A stretch of DNA of 64,000 nucleotides from Paenibacillus sp. GSMTC-2017. Its GTDB lineage: Bacteria; Bacillota; Bacilli; Paenibacillales; Paenibacillaceae. Shown here piece by piece: positions 1-8,102 of the stretch (position 1 is the stretch's first letter; the number at the start of each line of letters is the position of its first letter). The translations under genes were made by a program, and so were the position numbers. The notes below the pieces were generated by a model. The model saw only the letters and a program-made list of their open reading frames with translations. It was not told where the DNA came from and ran no database searches. Location: contig NZ_JAECMT010000002.1 in the NCBI RefSeq assembly GCF_016019935.1, forward strand, positions 868,001 through 932,000, given 5' to 3'.

Positions 1-45
1 AATTGTCATCAATTTGACAACTATTGGGACTTTGAACAAGAAATA

Positions 46-76
46 ACCACGTCCAGTTGGACATGGTCAATTTTTG
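46..76 (+). terminator. Hairpin, probable terminator
   Basis: ACCACGTCC and GGACATGGT pair across an AGTT loop with one A-C mismatch, followed by CAATTTTT. It lies ahead of the ger operon and probably ends transcription of a gene left of the window. A hairpin of closely similar sequence stands at 50498-50520. Confidence 0.5.
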
Positions 77-136
77 GCACATATTTACGAATGATACGGA
101 CAGACTATGTGATGGATTACGAAAGGAGCGTCTATC

Positions 137-1582
137 GTGAGCAATCTTTATGATCATACTGTTAAGTTACATTCGAAATCATCCGATTTTCTCCATTTTG
201 TTTATCCTACGCCTACATATACTTTTTATATTTGTTACTACAAAACGTTAGTAAACAGCAACAGCTTGAACCAATATATTTTGCCAACAGTGCATCAGCT
301 TAAAAATGAAAGTATTCAAAAAATTTACGAAGAGTTGCCTTTCTCTGATCGAGTCATTCTGACTGAAGACAAAGAAATAACAAAAAAACTTCTTATGGGG
401 TTTATCATGTTATTCACCCCGGAAGAGGAAGCTAGCATTGCCCTCCAAGTGATACAAACCGAATCGCGCTCTATTGAAGCACCTCAAATTGAATTCAGCG
501 TAATTGGTCCTAAGGAAGCTTTTATCGAATCGTTAGATACAAATATTATGCTTATTCGCAGAAGGCTTCCGCTAACAGAACTTAGGGTGGAAGAATATAT
601 AATCGGCTATACTACTCAGACACGATGTGTAGTCATGTACATAGAAAATATTGCTAACCCCATTAATATTGCACATATGGTTAAACGTCTGAACAGCATC
701 AGCACAGATGTCATTACTGACAGTACAAGTATGACTCAACTGATGGAAGACAATATTTATTCGTTGTTTCCTCAATTTATAGAGACCGAACGGCCTGATC
801 GATTGGTTCATATTTTATCTTCCGGCGGTATCGCAGTCATTGCAGACGGTTCATCTCAAGCCTTCTCCGGTCCGGCTACGCTCGGACAGTTTATCGTTGC
901 TTACGAGGATTATTACTTGCCATGGCATATTGGTTCATTTTTTCGTATTTTACGTATTTTCGCTATCTTATTTTCAATCTTAGTTACACCTATGTACATC
1001 GCTGTTTTAACTTACCACTATCAGCTCATTCCAACACTGTTGTTAGAACCTATCATTTCTTCAAGAATCAATCTGCCTTTCCCTCCTGTGATGGAGGTCA
1101 TCTTTATGGAACTTACAATCGAATTATTAAGAGAAGCTGGCGCACGCCTACCCTCCAAGATTGGACAAACCATTGGTATCGTAGGCGGTATCGTTCTCGG
1201 AACAGCAGCCGTTCAAGCTGCACTTACTAGCAACATATTACTTATTTTAGTTGCACTATCTGCCTTATCTTCGTTTACCGTTCCGATCTTTCATATGAGC
1301 AATACAATTCGTGTGTTGCGGTATCCGTTTATTATTGCAGCTGCCATGCTTGGAATTGTAGGGATACTTATATGTGGTTGTTTTTTACTAACTCACTTAT
1401 TGCGATTAAAGTCGCTTGGAACTCCTTTTCTCCAACCTTTTTACCCGTTACGCGTGCAAGATTGGAAAGATTCCATCGTTAGAGCACCTTTAAATAGTTT
1501 CAAAATTAGACCGACACTTAATCGTCCTCTTTTCAAAAGTAAAAAAAGAAAACTTGCGCCATTGCAAGATATTGATGAATAA
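137..1582 (+). CDS. GerA-family spore germination protein (A subunit)
   Basis: A subunit of a GerA-type germinant receptor in the spore inner membrane, which with the B and C subunits senses nutrients and triggers germination. The 481-residue length and layout fit the family: a soluble N-terminal half of about 260 residues, then several hydrophobic segments (about 265-430) and a basic C-terminal tail. The segment around residues 205-300 carries the family's conserved DRLVHILSSGG and DYYLPW-type blocks. The start is GTG at 137 behind GAAAGGAG. The B gene follows after 15 bp, so A-B-C form one operon. Such operons are normally transcribed in the forespore by sigma G; I could not identify a convincing sigma G promoter in the 136 bp available. 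The germinant cannot be told from sequence. Confidence 0.93.
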   Translation: MSNLYDHTVKLHSKSSDFLHFVYPTPTYTFYICYYKTLVNSNSLNQYILPTVHQLKNESIQKIYEELPFSDRVILTEDKEITKKLLMGFIMLFTPEEEASIALQVIQTESRSIEAPQIEFSVIGPKEAFIESLDTNIMLIRRRLPLTELRVEEYIIGYTTQTRCVVMYIENIANPINIAHMVKRLNSISTDVITDSTSMTQLMEDNIYSLFPQFIETERPDRLVHILSSGGIAVIADGSSQAFSGPATLGQFIVAYEDYYLPWHIGSFFRILRIFAILFSILVTPMYIAVLTYHYQLIPTLLLEPIISSRINLPFPPVMEVIFMELTIELLREAGARLPSKIGQTIGIVGGIVLGTAAVQAALTSNILLILVALSALSSFTVPIFHMSNTIRVLRYPFIIAAAMLGIVGILICGCFLLTHLLRLKSLGTPFLQPFYPLRVQDWKDSIVRAPLNSFKIRPTLNRPLFKSKKRKLAPLQDIDE

Positions 1583-1597
1583 AGGAGTTGCATATAG

Positions 1598-2686
1598 ATG
1601 AAGACGGAATATAAAGTGCCAGATCATATGACTATTCCGCCTTCATCCGCCTTTTATATTGCTTTTGGAGCACAAGCAGGACTTGATTATTTAACTTTCC
1701 AGCGAAGACTGGCTAATATAGTCGGCCAAGATGCTTGGATCGCGATCATTATCGCTGCTTTATGTATGCATATTGGGATTTGGTTTATGTATTGCTTGTT
1801 AAATCGTGAGAAAACCGATCTTATTACGATTAATAAACGTATGTTTGGCAACGTAATAGGCGGTATTCTAAACATTACGCTTATTTTCAACTTCTTGATC
1901 GTAGCCGCAATGAGTGTTCGATTGTATGCGGAAATCGTTAAAATTTGGGTTTTTCCAGATTTGCAAATAGGAATACTCATTTCCCTACTCCTTTTATTAG
2001 TCTATTATATTGTGGCCGGTGGCTTTCGGGTTATTGTTGGGTTTCTTTTATTTGCCCAAATCTCACTCGCTTTTATTGCCGTCTATGCAGTATTAATGCC
2101 GTATTATTATCCTTCGAACCTACTTCCTATATGGTCCCATAAGTTTACGGAGTTAATGGAGGCTACCTGGAGCATGCTACCTGGTTATCTTGGCATCGAG
2201 GCGTTACTGATCTTTTATCCTTTTATTAAAGATGGAAAAAAAGCGCAAGCATGGTCTCACTTCGGAAATATCGTTACGATGATCATTTATTTAATGGCCT
2301 TCATTTTCTCGATGATGTTCTATAGTCTGGGACAATTACAGGAAGAAAACTGGCCCATTTTAACATTGTTTAAATTTGTTGAGTTCCCCTTTATGGAGCG
2401 AGTTGAATTTATCGGCGCTTCTTTTCAATTATTTCGTCTTGTCCCACTGCTTGCTCTCTATGTTTGGATAGCTATTCAATCCACTAAATTACAGTTTCGT
2501 TTCGCAAAAAGAAAAACGCTCCCTCTATGTTTGGTCATTGTCTTTGTATGCAGTTTGGCATTTAAAGATTCAGAACAAACTATGTTTTTTTATCGGACTG
2601 CCAGTTATTTTGGATTCGCGCTAATTTTTCTATATGTACCTTTATTAACACTCCTATCTCGGCTGAAGGGGCGATTACATTCATGA
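1598..2686 (+). CDS. GerB-family spore germination permease (B subunit)
   Basis: Membrane B subunit of the receptor, from the amino acid/polyamine/organocation transporter-like family, and thought to bind the germinant. The 362 residues are almost wholly hydrophobic, with about ten membrane segments and no signal peptide, as usual for GerB proteins. The early segment with FGAQAGLDYLTFQ and the following conserved stretch match the family start. An AAAGGAG ribosome site precedes the ATG. It starts 15 bp after the A gene, and its stop overlaps the start of the C gene as ATGA, so translation of the three subunits is probably coupled. Confidence 0.92.
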   Translation: MKTEYKVPDHMTIPPSSAFYIAFGAQAGLDYLTFQRRLANIVGQDAWIAIIIAALCMHIGIWFMYCLLNREKTDLITINKRMFGNVIGGILNITLIFNFLIVAAMSVRLYAEIVKIWVFPDLQIGILISLLLLLVYYIVAGGFRVIVGFLLFAQISLAFIAVYAVLMPYYYPSNLLPIWSHKFTELMEATWSMLPGYLGIEALLIFYPFIKDGKKAQAWSHFGNIVTMIIYLMAFIFSMMFYSLGQLQEENWPILTLFKFVEFPFMERVEFIGASFQLFRLVPLLALYVWIAIQSTKLQFRFAKRKTLPLCLVIVFVCSLAFKDSEQTMFFYRTASYFGFALIFLYVPLLTLLSRLKGRLHS

Positions 2687-3771
2687 AATGGTACACCTTA
2701 TTACTTATAGTCTGTTTATTAACAGGCTGTACGATAAAAAAAGAAATTGTAGAAGATATCTATATCGCATTAGGTACTGCAGTAGATCTTGCAGAAAAAA
2801 CGACGTTAGAGGGCGGCAATGAGGAGTCGGGCGATGAACTGTACAAAATTACGATAAGCGTCCCTACCTTCCATAGCAATCAAAAGATTGAAAGTCAGTT
2901 TTACGAAGGTAAAGGGGACAACTTAAAAAGTGTGATGATGAAAATGAACCACACAAGCGATCAATATATTTCCAATAGCAAAATTAATGTTTTATTGTTC
3001 AGCAAACCAATTCTTCAGTTAGGGATTCAGGATTTTACTGAAATATTATCACAAGATCCATTGTTAAGCGGAAGAATGTTACTTGCTATGACCACAGGTA
3101 ATGCCGATCATCTTTTTCAAAAAAAATACCCCCATACCAATCAGCCGCTAGGAAGGTACCTTTGCCAGGTCATCCATAACAATATTAAAACATTCGGTCT
3201 GCCACTCATGAACCTTCACCAATTTATTTATGAATTAAAGGGCGAAGGTATGGACCCTGTCATGCCTATTATTGATGCTATAGACGATAGAGTAAGCTTA
3301 ACAGGAATTGCCTTATTGAAGGATGCCGCTTATGTTGGAAAAATGTCTCTGGATGAGATATATCCTTATAGTTGGATGAAACAAAAGCATACCCAAACGA
3401 GCTTTTTTAAAGTAAAACTGAAAGACCGAAAAGAGCTCTCCATTCGCAACTTGAAAACGAAAATGCGATATCATTATTCAAATACAAATAAAGAAATGTC
3501 GTTATACATCCGCCTAACTGGGAAGCTCATGGAATCAAACGAAGCAAAACCTGTTGAAATCAATACGAAAGAGTTAAACATCATGATTAACAATCAAATT
3601 AAAATAGAGTGCGAGAGCTTAGTGAAGAAATTTCAGAAGTTAAATGTAGATCCTCTAGGGTTTGGAAATGATGTACGAGCTCATTCGAAAACCTGGAATG
3701 AAAAAGTGTGGAAGCAGCAGTACCCTCACGTAAAAATAAAGGTTGTCGTAGATAGCCGTATTGTAAAGTGA
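2683..3771 (+). CDS. GerC-family spore germination lipoprotein (C subunit)
   Basis: Lipoprotein C subunit of the germinant receptor, lying on the outer face of the spore inner membrane. It has a short signal peptide ending in the lipobox LTGC (Cys16), as expected for Ger(x)C proteins. The body has the family's mixed alpha/beta layout of about 360 residues, including the C-terminal block of charged helices before a conserved 'DPLGFGNDVRA'-like stretch. The start overlaps the B gene by 4 bp (ATGA). A large hairpin follows 10 bp after the stop. Confidence 0.92.
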   Translation: MKWYTLLLIVCLLTGCTIKKEIVEDIYIALGTAVDLAEKTTLEGGNEESGDELYKITISVPTFHSNQKIESQFYEGKGDNLKSVMMKMNHTSDQYISNSKINVLLFSKPILQLGIQDFTEILSQDPLLSGRMLLAMTTGNADHLFQKKYPHTNQPLGRYLCQVIHNNIKTFGLPLMNLHQFIYELKGEGMDPVMPIIDAIDDRVSLTGIALLKDAAYVGKMSLDEIYPYSWMKQKHTQTSFFKVKLKDRKELSIRNLKTKMRYHYSNTNKEMSLYIRLTGKLMESNEAKPVEINTKELNIMINNQIKIECESLVKKFQKLNVDPLGFGNDVRAHSKTWNEKVWKQQYPHVKIKVVVDSRIVK

Positions 3772-3781
3772 TTATTAATAA

Positions 3782-3834
3782 TGGGAGGATGGCTGAATGA
3801 TTTGCTGTATAAAATCATCTCAGCCACCTTCCAA
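3782..3834 (+). terminator. Long hairpin between the ger and siderophore operons
   Basis: The arms GGAGG..GGCTGA..ATGATTT and AAATCAT..TCAGCC..CTTCC pair over about 20 positions with two mismatched spots. There is no clear U-run on the plus strand. It sits in the 96-bp gap between two convergent operons and may stop transcription from both sides. Confidence 0.45.
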
Positions 3835-3867
3835 GATCCAAGCTTCAATATCATTACACTTGAGTAA

Positions 3868-4866
3868 CTACACCTTCTTACGCTTAAATATTAGGTACAT
3901 AAAAAAGGGCGCCCCCACTCCTGCAGTAAACACACCTGCTGGAATATCAAGCGGCTGGAATAGCATCCTTCCTGCCAAATCAGCGAGCAATAAAATAATC
4001 GCACCTAGTAATGCCGATACAGGAATGACCATTTGAAATGAGTTGCCAACTAATTTTCTTGCGATATGTGGCGCCATCAATCCGATAAACGAAATCATTC
4101 CAGCTACCCCTACCGCAGCACCAGCAAGAGCAACACTAAAAAATAGCAAAACTACACGGCTAAGTTGTATCCTACTGCCTAGCCCAACCGCTGTTTCCTC
4201 ACCCAGAGACTGAACGTTTAATTCCTTCGAAAATAACAGTGACAATGGAATAAATATTGCCACCCATGGCCATAACACGTCAACATAGCTCCAATTCGTC
4301 CCGTAAATGCTGCCCGTCATCCAATTTAATACTTGTGCGGCCAAATAAGCAGGTCCACTAATTAGCAAAAAAGTCGTAATTGCCCCCATAGCCGTTGATA
4401 TACCAATACCGATAAGAACAAGCCTAAACGGCGAAACACCTCGCCTCCAAGCAAATACGTAGTTAATAACTACTGCTGCCATTGCGCCCACAATCGCAAT
4501 TACCGGAACCCAATGAATGCTATAACCAGTAAACAACGTCATAAAAGCAACAACAGCAACAGAGGCTCCCCCAGTTACCCCGAGCAAATCAGGTGAAGCG
4601 AGTGGATTGCGAATAACACCTTGCAATAAAGCACCGGATACTGCCAGAGCAGCGCCGATTAATACAGCTGCAACGATCCGAGGCAATCGAAACTGCATAA
4701 TAATTAAATCACTACTCCCTAAATTTCGATCCATAAGGGAGAGTACAACTTCTTTCAAAGGTACACTTACACCACCAATAGATAAACAAATAAGAGACAG
4801 TGCAACAACGCCGAAACTTAACATCGCAATAATAAAACTATTTTTTCCTGAAAGAAGTTTAAGCAT
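3868..4866 (-). CDS. FecCD-family siderophore ABC permease (feuC-like)
   Basis: One of two membrane subunits of an iron-siderophore importer of the BtuCD/FecCD type. From ATG 4866 (GGAGGAACC just upstream) the protein has about 332 residues and nine to ten membrane segments. Diagnostic family blocks are visible: the GALLQG..RNPLASPDLLG motif near residue 80 and the GxISFIGLMAPHIAR motif near residue 260. A longer reading starts 7 codons earlier but has no better ribosome site. The start overlaps the end of the partner permease by 8 bp. No ATPase gene lies in the operon, so the system must borrow one, as B. subtilis FeuBC uses the shared ATPase YusV. Confidence 0.92.
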   Translation of the reverse strand: MLKLLSGKNSFIIAMLSFGVVALSLICLSIGGVSVPLKEVVLSLMDRNLGSSDLIIMQFRLPRIVAAVLIGAALAVSGALLQGVIRNPLASPDLLGVTGGASVAVVAFMTLFTGYSIHWVPVIAIVGAMAAVVINYVFAWRRGVSPFRLVLIGIGISTAMGAITTFLLISGPAYLAAQVLNWMTGSIYGTNWSYVDVLWPWVAIFIPLSLLFSKELNVQSLGEETAVGLGSRIQLSRVVLLFFSVALAGAAVGVAGMISFIGLMAPHIARKLVGNSFQMVIPVSALLGAIILLLADLAGRMLFQPLDIPAGVFTAGVGAPFFMYLIFKRKKV

Positions 4867-5881
4867 GGTTCCTCCTTCTTGCCACATGAATTAAGAAGGG
4901 CACCCCAATAATCGCTGTTGCAACACCTACAGGAATCTCTTTTGAATCAAGAATGAAACGTGATGCAATATCTGCAGTGACTAGCAAAATAGCACCAATT
5001 AATGCACAGTAGGGAAGCAGCCATCTAAAATCATTTCCTACTATATATCTGCAAAGATGAGGCACGATTAGTCCAATAAAAGCGATGGGACCTGCTGCAG
5101 AAACAGCACTTCCTGCCAGCAAAACGATAGCAGTCGCGGACATGACTCGTACTAGCGTCATACGTTGACCTAAACTTTTGGCGCCATCATCTCCAAGAGC
5201 CATTATATTCAGAGATCCGGATAGCAGCGTAGATAATACAAAACCAGCAACCATATAGGGAAGCACCATTAATAAATGATCAAGATTTCTTCCGGACACA
5301 GAACCAATCATCCAGAACAGAGCAGATTCTAATGATTCTTTATTAATCAAAATAATGCCTGAAGTGATTGAAGAAGCAAATGCAGCAATGGAAGCCCCTG
5401 CTAATGTCAATTTAATCGGCTCAAACCCGTTTCCACCCTGCATGCCTAGCATATAGACAATGAATGAAGTAACGACTGCGCCGGAAAAAGCGAGCCAGAT
5501 CATGCCATTCATCGATAAAGATGATCCGAATATCGTAAGTCCAATAACAATAAATAAAACAGCTCCCGAATTTACTCCAAAGATAGATGGGGAAGCTAAC
5601 GGATTTCTCGTTAATACTTGCATTATAGCGCCAGCAATAGCTAAGCTTGCTCCTACTACCGCTGCAATCAATGCACGTGGCATACGTGTTGTTGTAAGAA
5701 TGAGATGTTCATTAGAACCATCAAATTGACTGTAAGCGTACCACAAGTCCCTTAATCCGAAATGCTGAAGCCCAAATAAAACGCTTGTCAACATACTAAT
5801 AGCCAATACAATGATACCTACTATTAAACCTACGATCTTGCTCCTGTTGCTCTGTATCATAAATGACCTTTTTACGCTCAC
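4859..5881 (-). CDS. FecCD-family siderophore ABC permease (feuB-like)
   Basis: First permease of the siderophore importer, 340 residues. It has the same marks as its partner: an AxAGAIMQ..RNPLASPSIFG block near residue 90 and GPIAFIGLIVPHLCR near residue 265. The likely start is GTG at 5881 because AGGAGG lies 6 bp upstream; an internal ATG exists 7 codons later. It is separated from the upstream binding-protein gene by 96 bp that contain a strong hairpin, which could lower permease output relative to the binding protein. The gene order regulator, binding protein, permease, permease matches btr-feuABC of B. subtilis. Confidence 0.92.
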   Translation of the reverse strand: MSVKRSFMIQSNRSKIVGLIVGIIVLAISMLTSVLFGLQHFGLRDLWYAYSQFDGSNEHLILTTTRMPRALIAAVVGASLAIAGAIMQVLTRNPLASPSIFGVNSGAVLFIVIGLTIFGSSLSMNGMIWLAFSGAVVTSFIVYMLGMQGGNGFEPIKLTLAGASIAAFASSITSGIILINKESLESALFWMIGSVSGRNLDHLLMVLPYMVAGFVLSTLLSGSLNIMALGDDGAKSLGQRMTLVRVMSATAIVLLAGSAVSAAGPIAFIGLIVPHLCRYIVGNDFRWLLPYCALIGAILLVTADIASRFILDSKEIPVGVATAIIGVPFLIHVARRRNHA

Positions 5882-5926
5882 GCTCTGCCTCCTGGATGAG
5901 CAGCCCTATTGAACCGCCGAAATACA

Positions 5927-5962
5927 CAATAAGCTGACGCTATTATTTGCGCCAGCTTGTTG
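5927..5962 (-). terminator. Intercistronic hairpin between binding protein and permeases
   Basis: CAATAAGCTGACGC and GCGCCAGCTTGTTG pair across an 8-nt loop with one mismatch. No long U-run follows in the minus direction, so it looks more like an mRNA-stabilising or partial termination hairpin. Such hairpins commonly keep the binding protein more abundant than the permeases. Confidence 0.55.
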
Positions 5963-5977
5963 ATTTAGTTTACAGAT

Positions 5978-6988
5978 CTACTTAACTTCAAAGTATTTAA
6001 CTAGCTCGTCCAGCAATAAATTAGCTGCTTCATAACCGCCTGCTGAATTCCAAATGCCTTCATCAACTTGGATAACCTTATTATTTTTAGTAACGCTCAA
6101 GTTTTTGAATAGAGGATCGTTTTTCCATTCTTCTACCACTTTTGCGCCATCTGTTTGACCCGGTTTTTCCGATACGAAGTAGAACATAACATCCCCATCC
6201 ATGCTTGGAATCGTTTCTTTCGTCATCACTTCCATAAAGGAGTCTTTATCTTGCGAAGCAGGACGAGCAATTCCCAATTGGCTCAAAAGAACGCCTGAGA
6301 ATGTTTGTTTCTGATAAATACGTACTTGGCTTGCAGAGAAACGTGCAACTGAAACTTTCGTTTCTGCTTTACTGCCCAGCTTAGCCTTCACATCTTCAAC
6401 ACGTTTGTCGAAGGCAGCCATAGCTTTGTCTCCTTCTTCTTTTTTGTTTAATGCTTCTGAATAAAGTTTGAAGTTTATTTTCCAATCACCCATCAAGTCC
6501 GCTGAAAAGATTGTTGGTGCAATTAGTTTCAATTGCTCATATATTTTCTCTTGTCTGACCTTATTACCAATAATAAGATCCGGTTTAAGACTAGCAATTA
6601 ATTCAATATTGGGTTGCAACTCATCCCCAACTACAGTGACTCCCTCCATATCTTCTTTGATATGGTTGTACCAAGGGTCACCAACCCATGAACTAACTGC
6701 TCCAACTGGCTTGATTCCAACTGCAAGGAGCGCCTCGGTTCCTTCATTTGTTAATATAACGACACGCTGTGGGGTGCCTGTAAGCGTTTCTTCCCCCATC
6801 GCATGTTTAATAACTCTAGATTCAGAAGCTGCGTTCGCAGACGGAGTAGCCGTAGCTTCGACAATGCTGCTTGGTGCGCTGCTGCTTGAAGTGTTGGCAT
6901 TTGTGCCTCCTGCTCCGCAAGCGCTCAGAAATAATGCAAAACAAAATAATAACGTTGCTGCCATTGCTGTTTTCGACTTTCTGTACAT
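5978..6988 (-). CDS. Iron-siderophore-binding lipoprotein, internal start (feuA-like)
   Basis: Alternative product of the 3' half of the 658-codon frame, 336 residues from ATG 6988. AAGGGG lies 8 bp upstream of this ATG. The first 24 residues are a textbook lipoprotein signal: basic start, hydrophobic core, lipobox LSAC with Cys24, followed by a Ser/Thr/Ala-rich linker. The rest has the two-lobed TroA-like fold with the block TPQRVVILTNEGTEALLAVG near residue 65 and IELIASLKPDLIIG near residue 115. It would deliver ferric siderophore to the two FecCD permeases downstream. A signal peptide in the middle of a cytoplasmic regulator makes no sense, so I take this start as the main one. Confidence 0.85.
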   Translation of the reverse strand: MYRKSKTAMAATLLFCFALFLSACGAGGTNANTSSSSAPSSIVEATATPSANAASESRVIKHAMGEETLTGTPQRVVILTNEGTEALLAVGIKPVGAVSSWVGDPWYNHIKEDMEGVTVVGDELQPNIELIASLKPDLIIGNKVRQEKIYEQLKLIAPTIFSADLMGDWKINFKLYSEALNKKEEGDKAMAAFDKRVEDVKAKLGSKAETKVSVARFSASQVRIYQKQTFSGVLLSQLGIARPASQDKDSFMEVMTKETIPSMDGDVMFYFVSEKPGQTDGAKVVEEWKNDPLFKNLSVTKNNKVIQVDEGIWNSAGGYEAANLLLDELVKYFEVK

Positions 6989-7954
6989 CTGTAAATCCCC
7001 TTTTCCAATAGATTGATAATGATTATCATGCCCGTTTACAATATAACGTTGATGCTTTCTTTGAACAATGGCATATCTAAACGAAGAGGATGGATTATTT
7101 CGGCGTACACTTTGATTTCGAACGTCTTCTTTAAATTGAGTTGGTGACACCCCTACCTGCTTTTTAAAGAGACGACTAAAATAATAACTGTCAGAATATC
7201 CAACGTTATCGGCTATTTCTTTCAAAGTGAAATCAGTAGTTATCAACAATGACTTTGCTTTATTGATACGAATTTGAATTAAATAATCGATCGGGCTCGT
7301 TTTCACTTGGTTCTTAAATGATCTGAGCAATTGACTTGCGCCGCATCCTAACATTTCAACCAATGAATCAAGAGTAAGCTGTTCCTTATAATGTTCCTCC
7401 ATATATTTAAGCGCTTGTGCTACAAGATCAGGTTTTACTGATCGAACATTCTGATGTTTCATTTGATCTAATATTTCATGGATCAATTGATAAAATAACG
7501 ATTTGATATGTAACTTCTCGAGTGATTCTGCTTGCTGCCACTCTTGGCTCATTTGAACGACTTTAGGGAAAATTGAAATCGGATAATCTGGGGTAAATAA
7601 ATATTGCATTTGGAAAGGATTTTCTTGCTCCATAAGCTTTAATAATCCTTGTTGTGTAGGAAGAGCTAATACGGCTTTATACAAAACCATATAATATTCT
7701 AAAAACTCTTCTGCTACAACGTCCAAGCAGAGCCCTTTACCTCCATGCACGATGCTAAATCGATTGATTAGATGAACCGTACTATCCAATCGAATTTGCC
7801 CACTACCATTCGTTACATAGAGGAATGCGCTTGCGGGCAAGCGATAGGCATTCAATTCCTCTCCTTGATTCATTTTTGTTAATCGTATATCTAAGATGTT
7901 AATAAAAGCATGATTCCATAACAAAGCATAGTCTTTGTATTTCATTAGATCCAT
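5978..7954 (-). CDS. AraC-family regulator continuous with siderophore-binding lipoprotein (658-aa ORF)
   Basis: This is one open frame that reads as two genes joined. Residues 1-170 form a cupin-like ligand domain and about 175-285 a double HTH of the AraC type (GYSDSYYFSRLFKKQVGVSP). Residues 286-322 are a linker with no homology. From residue 323 the frame encodes a complete lipoprotein precursor with signal peptide, lipobox LSAC and a TroA/FepB-like siderophore-binding fold. The linker DNA carries a perfect Fur box and a promoter-like pair of hexamers, so the lipoprotein is very probably also made on its own (see 5978-6988). Whether a 658-residue fusion is ever made depends on readthrough from the upstream promoter; a stop codon may simply have been lost. 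A Fur box also lies in front of this ORF. Confidence 0.75.
   Translation of the reverse strand: MDLMKYKDYALLWNHAFINILDIRLTKMNQGEELNAYRLPASAFLYVTNGSGQIRLDSTVHLINRFSIVHGGKGLCLDVVAEEFLEYYMVLYKAVLALPTQQGLLKLMEQENPFQMQYLFTPDYPISIFPKVVQMSQEWQQAESLEKLHIKSLFYQLIHEILDQMKHQNVRSVKPDLVAQALKYMEEHYKEQLTLDSLVEMLGCGASQLLRSFKNQVKTSPIDYLIQIRINKAKSLLITTDFTLKEIADNVGYSDSYYFSRLFKKQVGVSPTQFKEDVRNQSVRRNNPSSSFRYAIVQRKHQRYIVNGHDNHYQSIGKGDLQMYRKSKTAMAATLLFCFALFLSACGAGGTNANTSSSSAPSSIVEATATPSANAASESRVIKHAMGEETLTGTPQRVVILTNEGTEALLAVGIKPVGAVSSWVGDPWYNHIKEDMEGVTVVGDELQPNIELIASLKPDLIIGNKVRQEKIYEQLKLIAPTIFSADLMGDWKINFKLYSEALNKKEEGDKAMAAFDKRVEDVKAKLGSKAETKVSVARFSASQVRIYQKQTFSGVLLSQLGIARPASQDKDSFMEVMTKETIPSMDGDVMFYFVSEKPGQTDGAKVVEEWKNDPLFKNLSVTKNNKVIQVDEGIWNSAGGYEAANLLLDELVKYFEVK
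7013..7041 (-). promoter_or_regulatory. Perfect Fur box and promoter inside the AraC/lipoprotein frame
   Basis: TGATAATGATTATCA at 7014-7028 is a perfect 7-1-7 Fur box. On the minus strand TTGTAA (7036-7041) and TATCAA (7013-7018) are 17 bp apart and the box covers the spacer and -10. It lies 26 bp upstream of the internal ATG at 6988, so iron-bound Fur would switch off the lipoprotein and permeases separately from the regulator. Confidence 0.85.
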
Positions 7955-7999
7955 CTCCCCTTTCTCGAGGATTTAATTCCGATATAAGGACATGAATCT

Positions 8000-8029
8000 A
8001 TTATAATTGATAATAATTATCATTTGCAA
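8000..8029 (-). promoter_or_regulatory. Fur-controlled promoter of the AraC regulator
   Basis: On the minus strand TTGCAA (8024-8029), an 18-bp spacer and TATAAT (8000-8005) form a promoter. The spacer holds TGATAATAATTATCA (8008-8022), a perfect 7-1-7 Fur box. The start codon is 46 bp downstream. Confidence 0.85.
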
Positions 8030-8102
8030 TGAATATTAATTAAACTTAACAATCTTATGTGTGCGCAACTATTGAATTTAGCCATATCGCAAATACTATT
8101 TT

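Noticed and set aside
922..1230. 102-codon plus-strand frame within the gerA-type gene
   Set aside because: It is a shifted reading of the membrane part of the germination protein with no start signal.
3797..4036. 79-codon plus-strand frame after the ger operon
   Set aside because: It overlaps the C-terminal coding end of the FecCD permease on the other strand and begins inside a hairpin.
6468..7016. 182-codon open frame on the plus strand opposite the siderophore-binding lipoprotein gene
   Set aside because: It is a mirror of the well-supported minus-strand gene, has no ribosome site and no protein family character.
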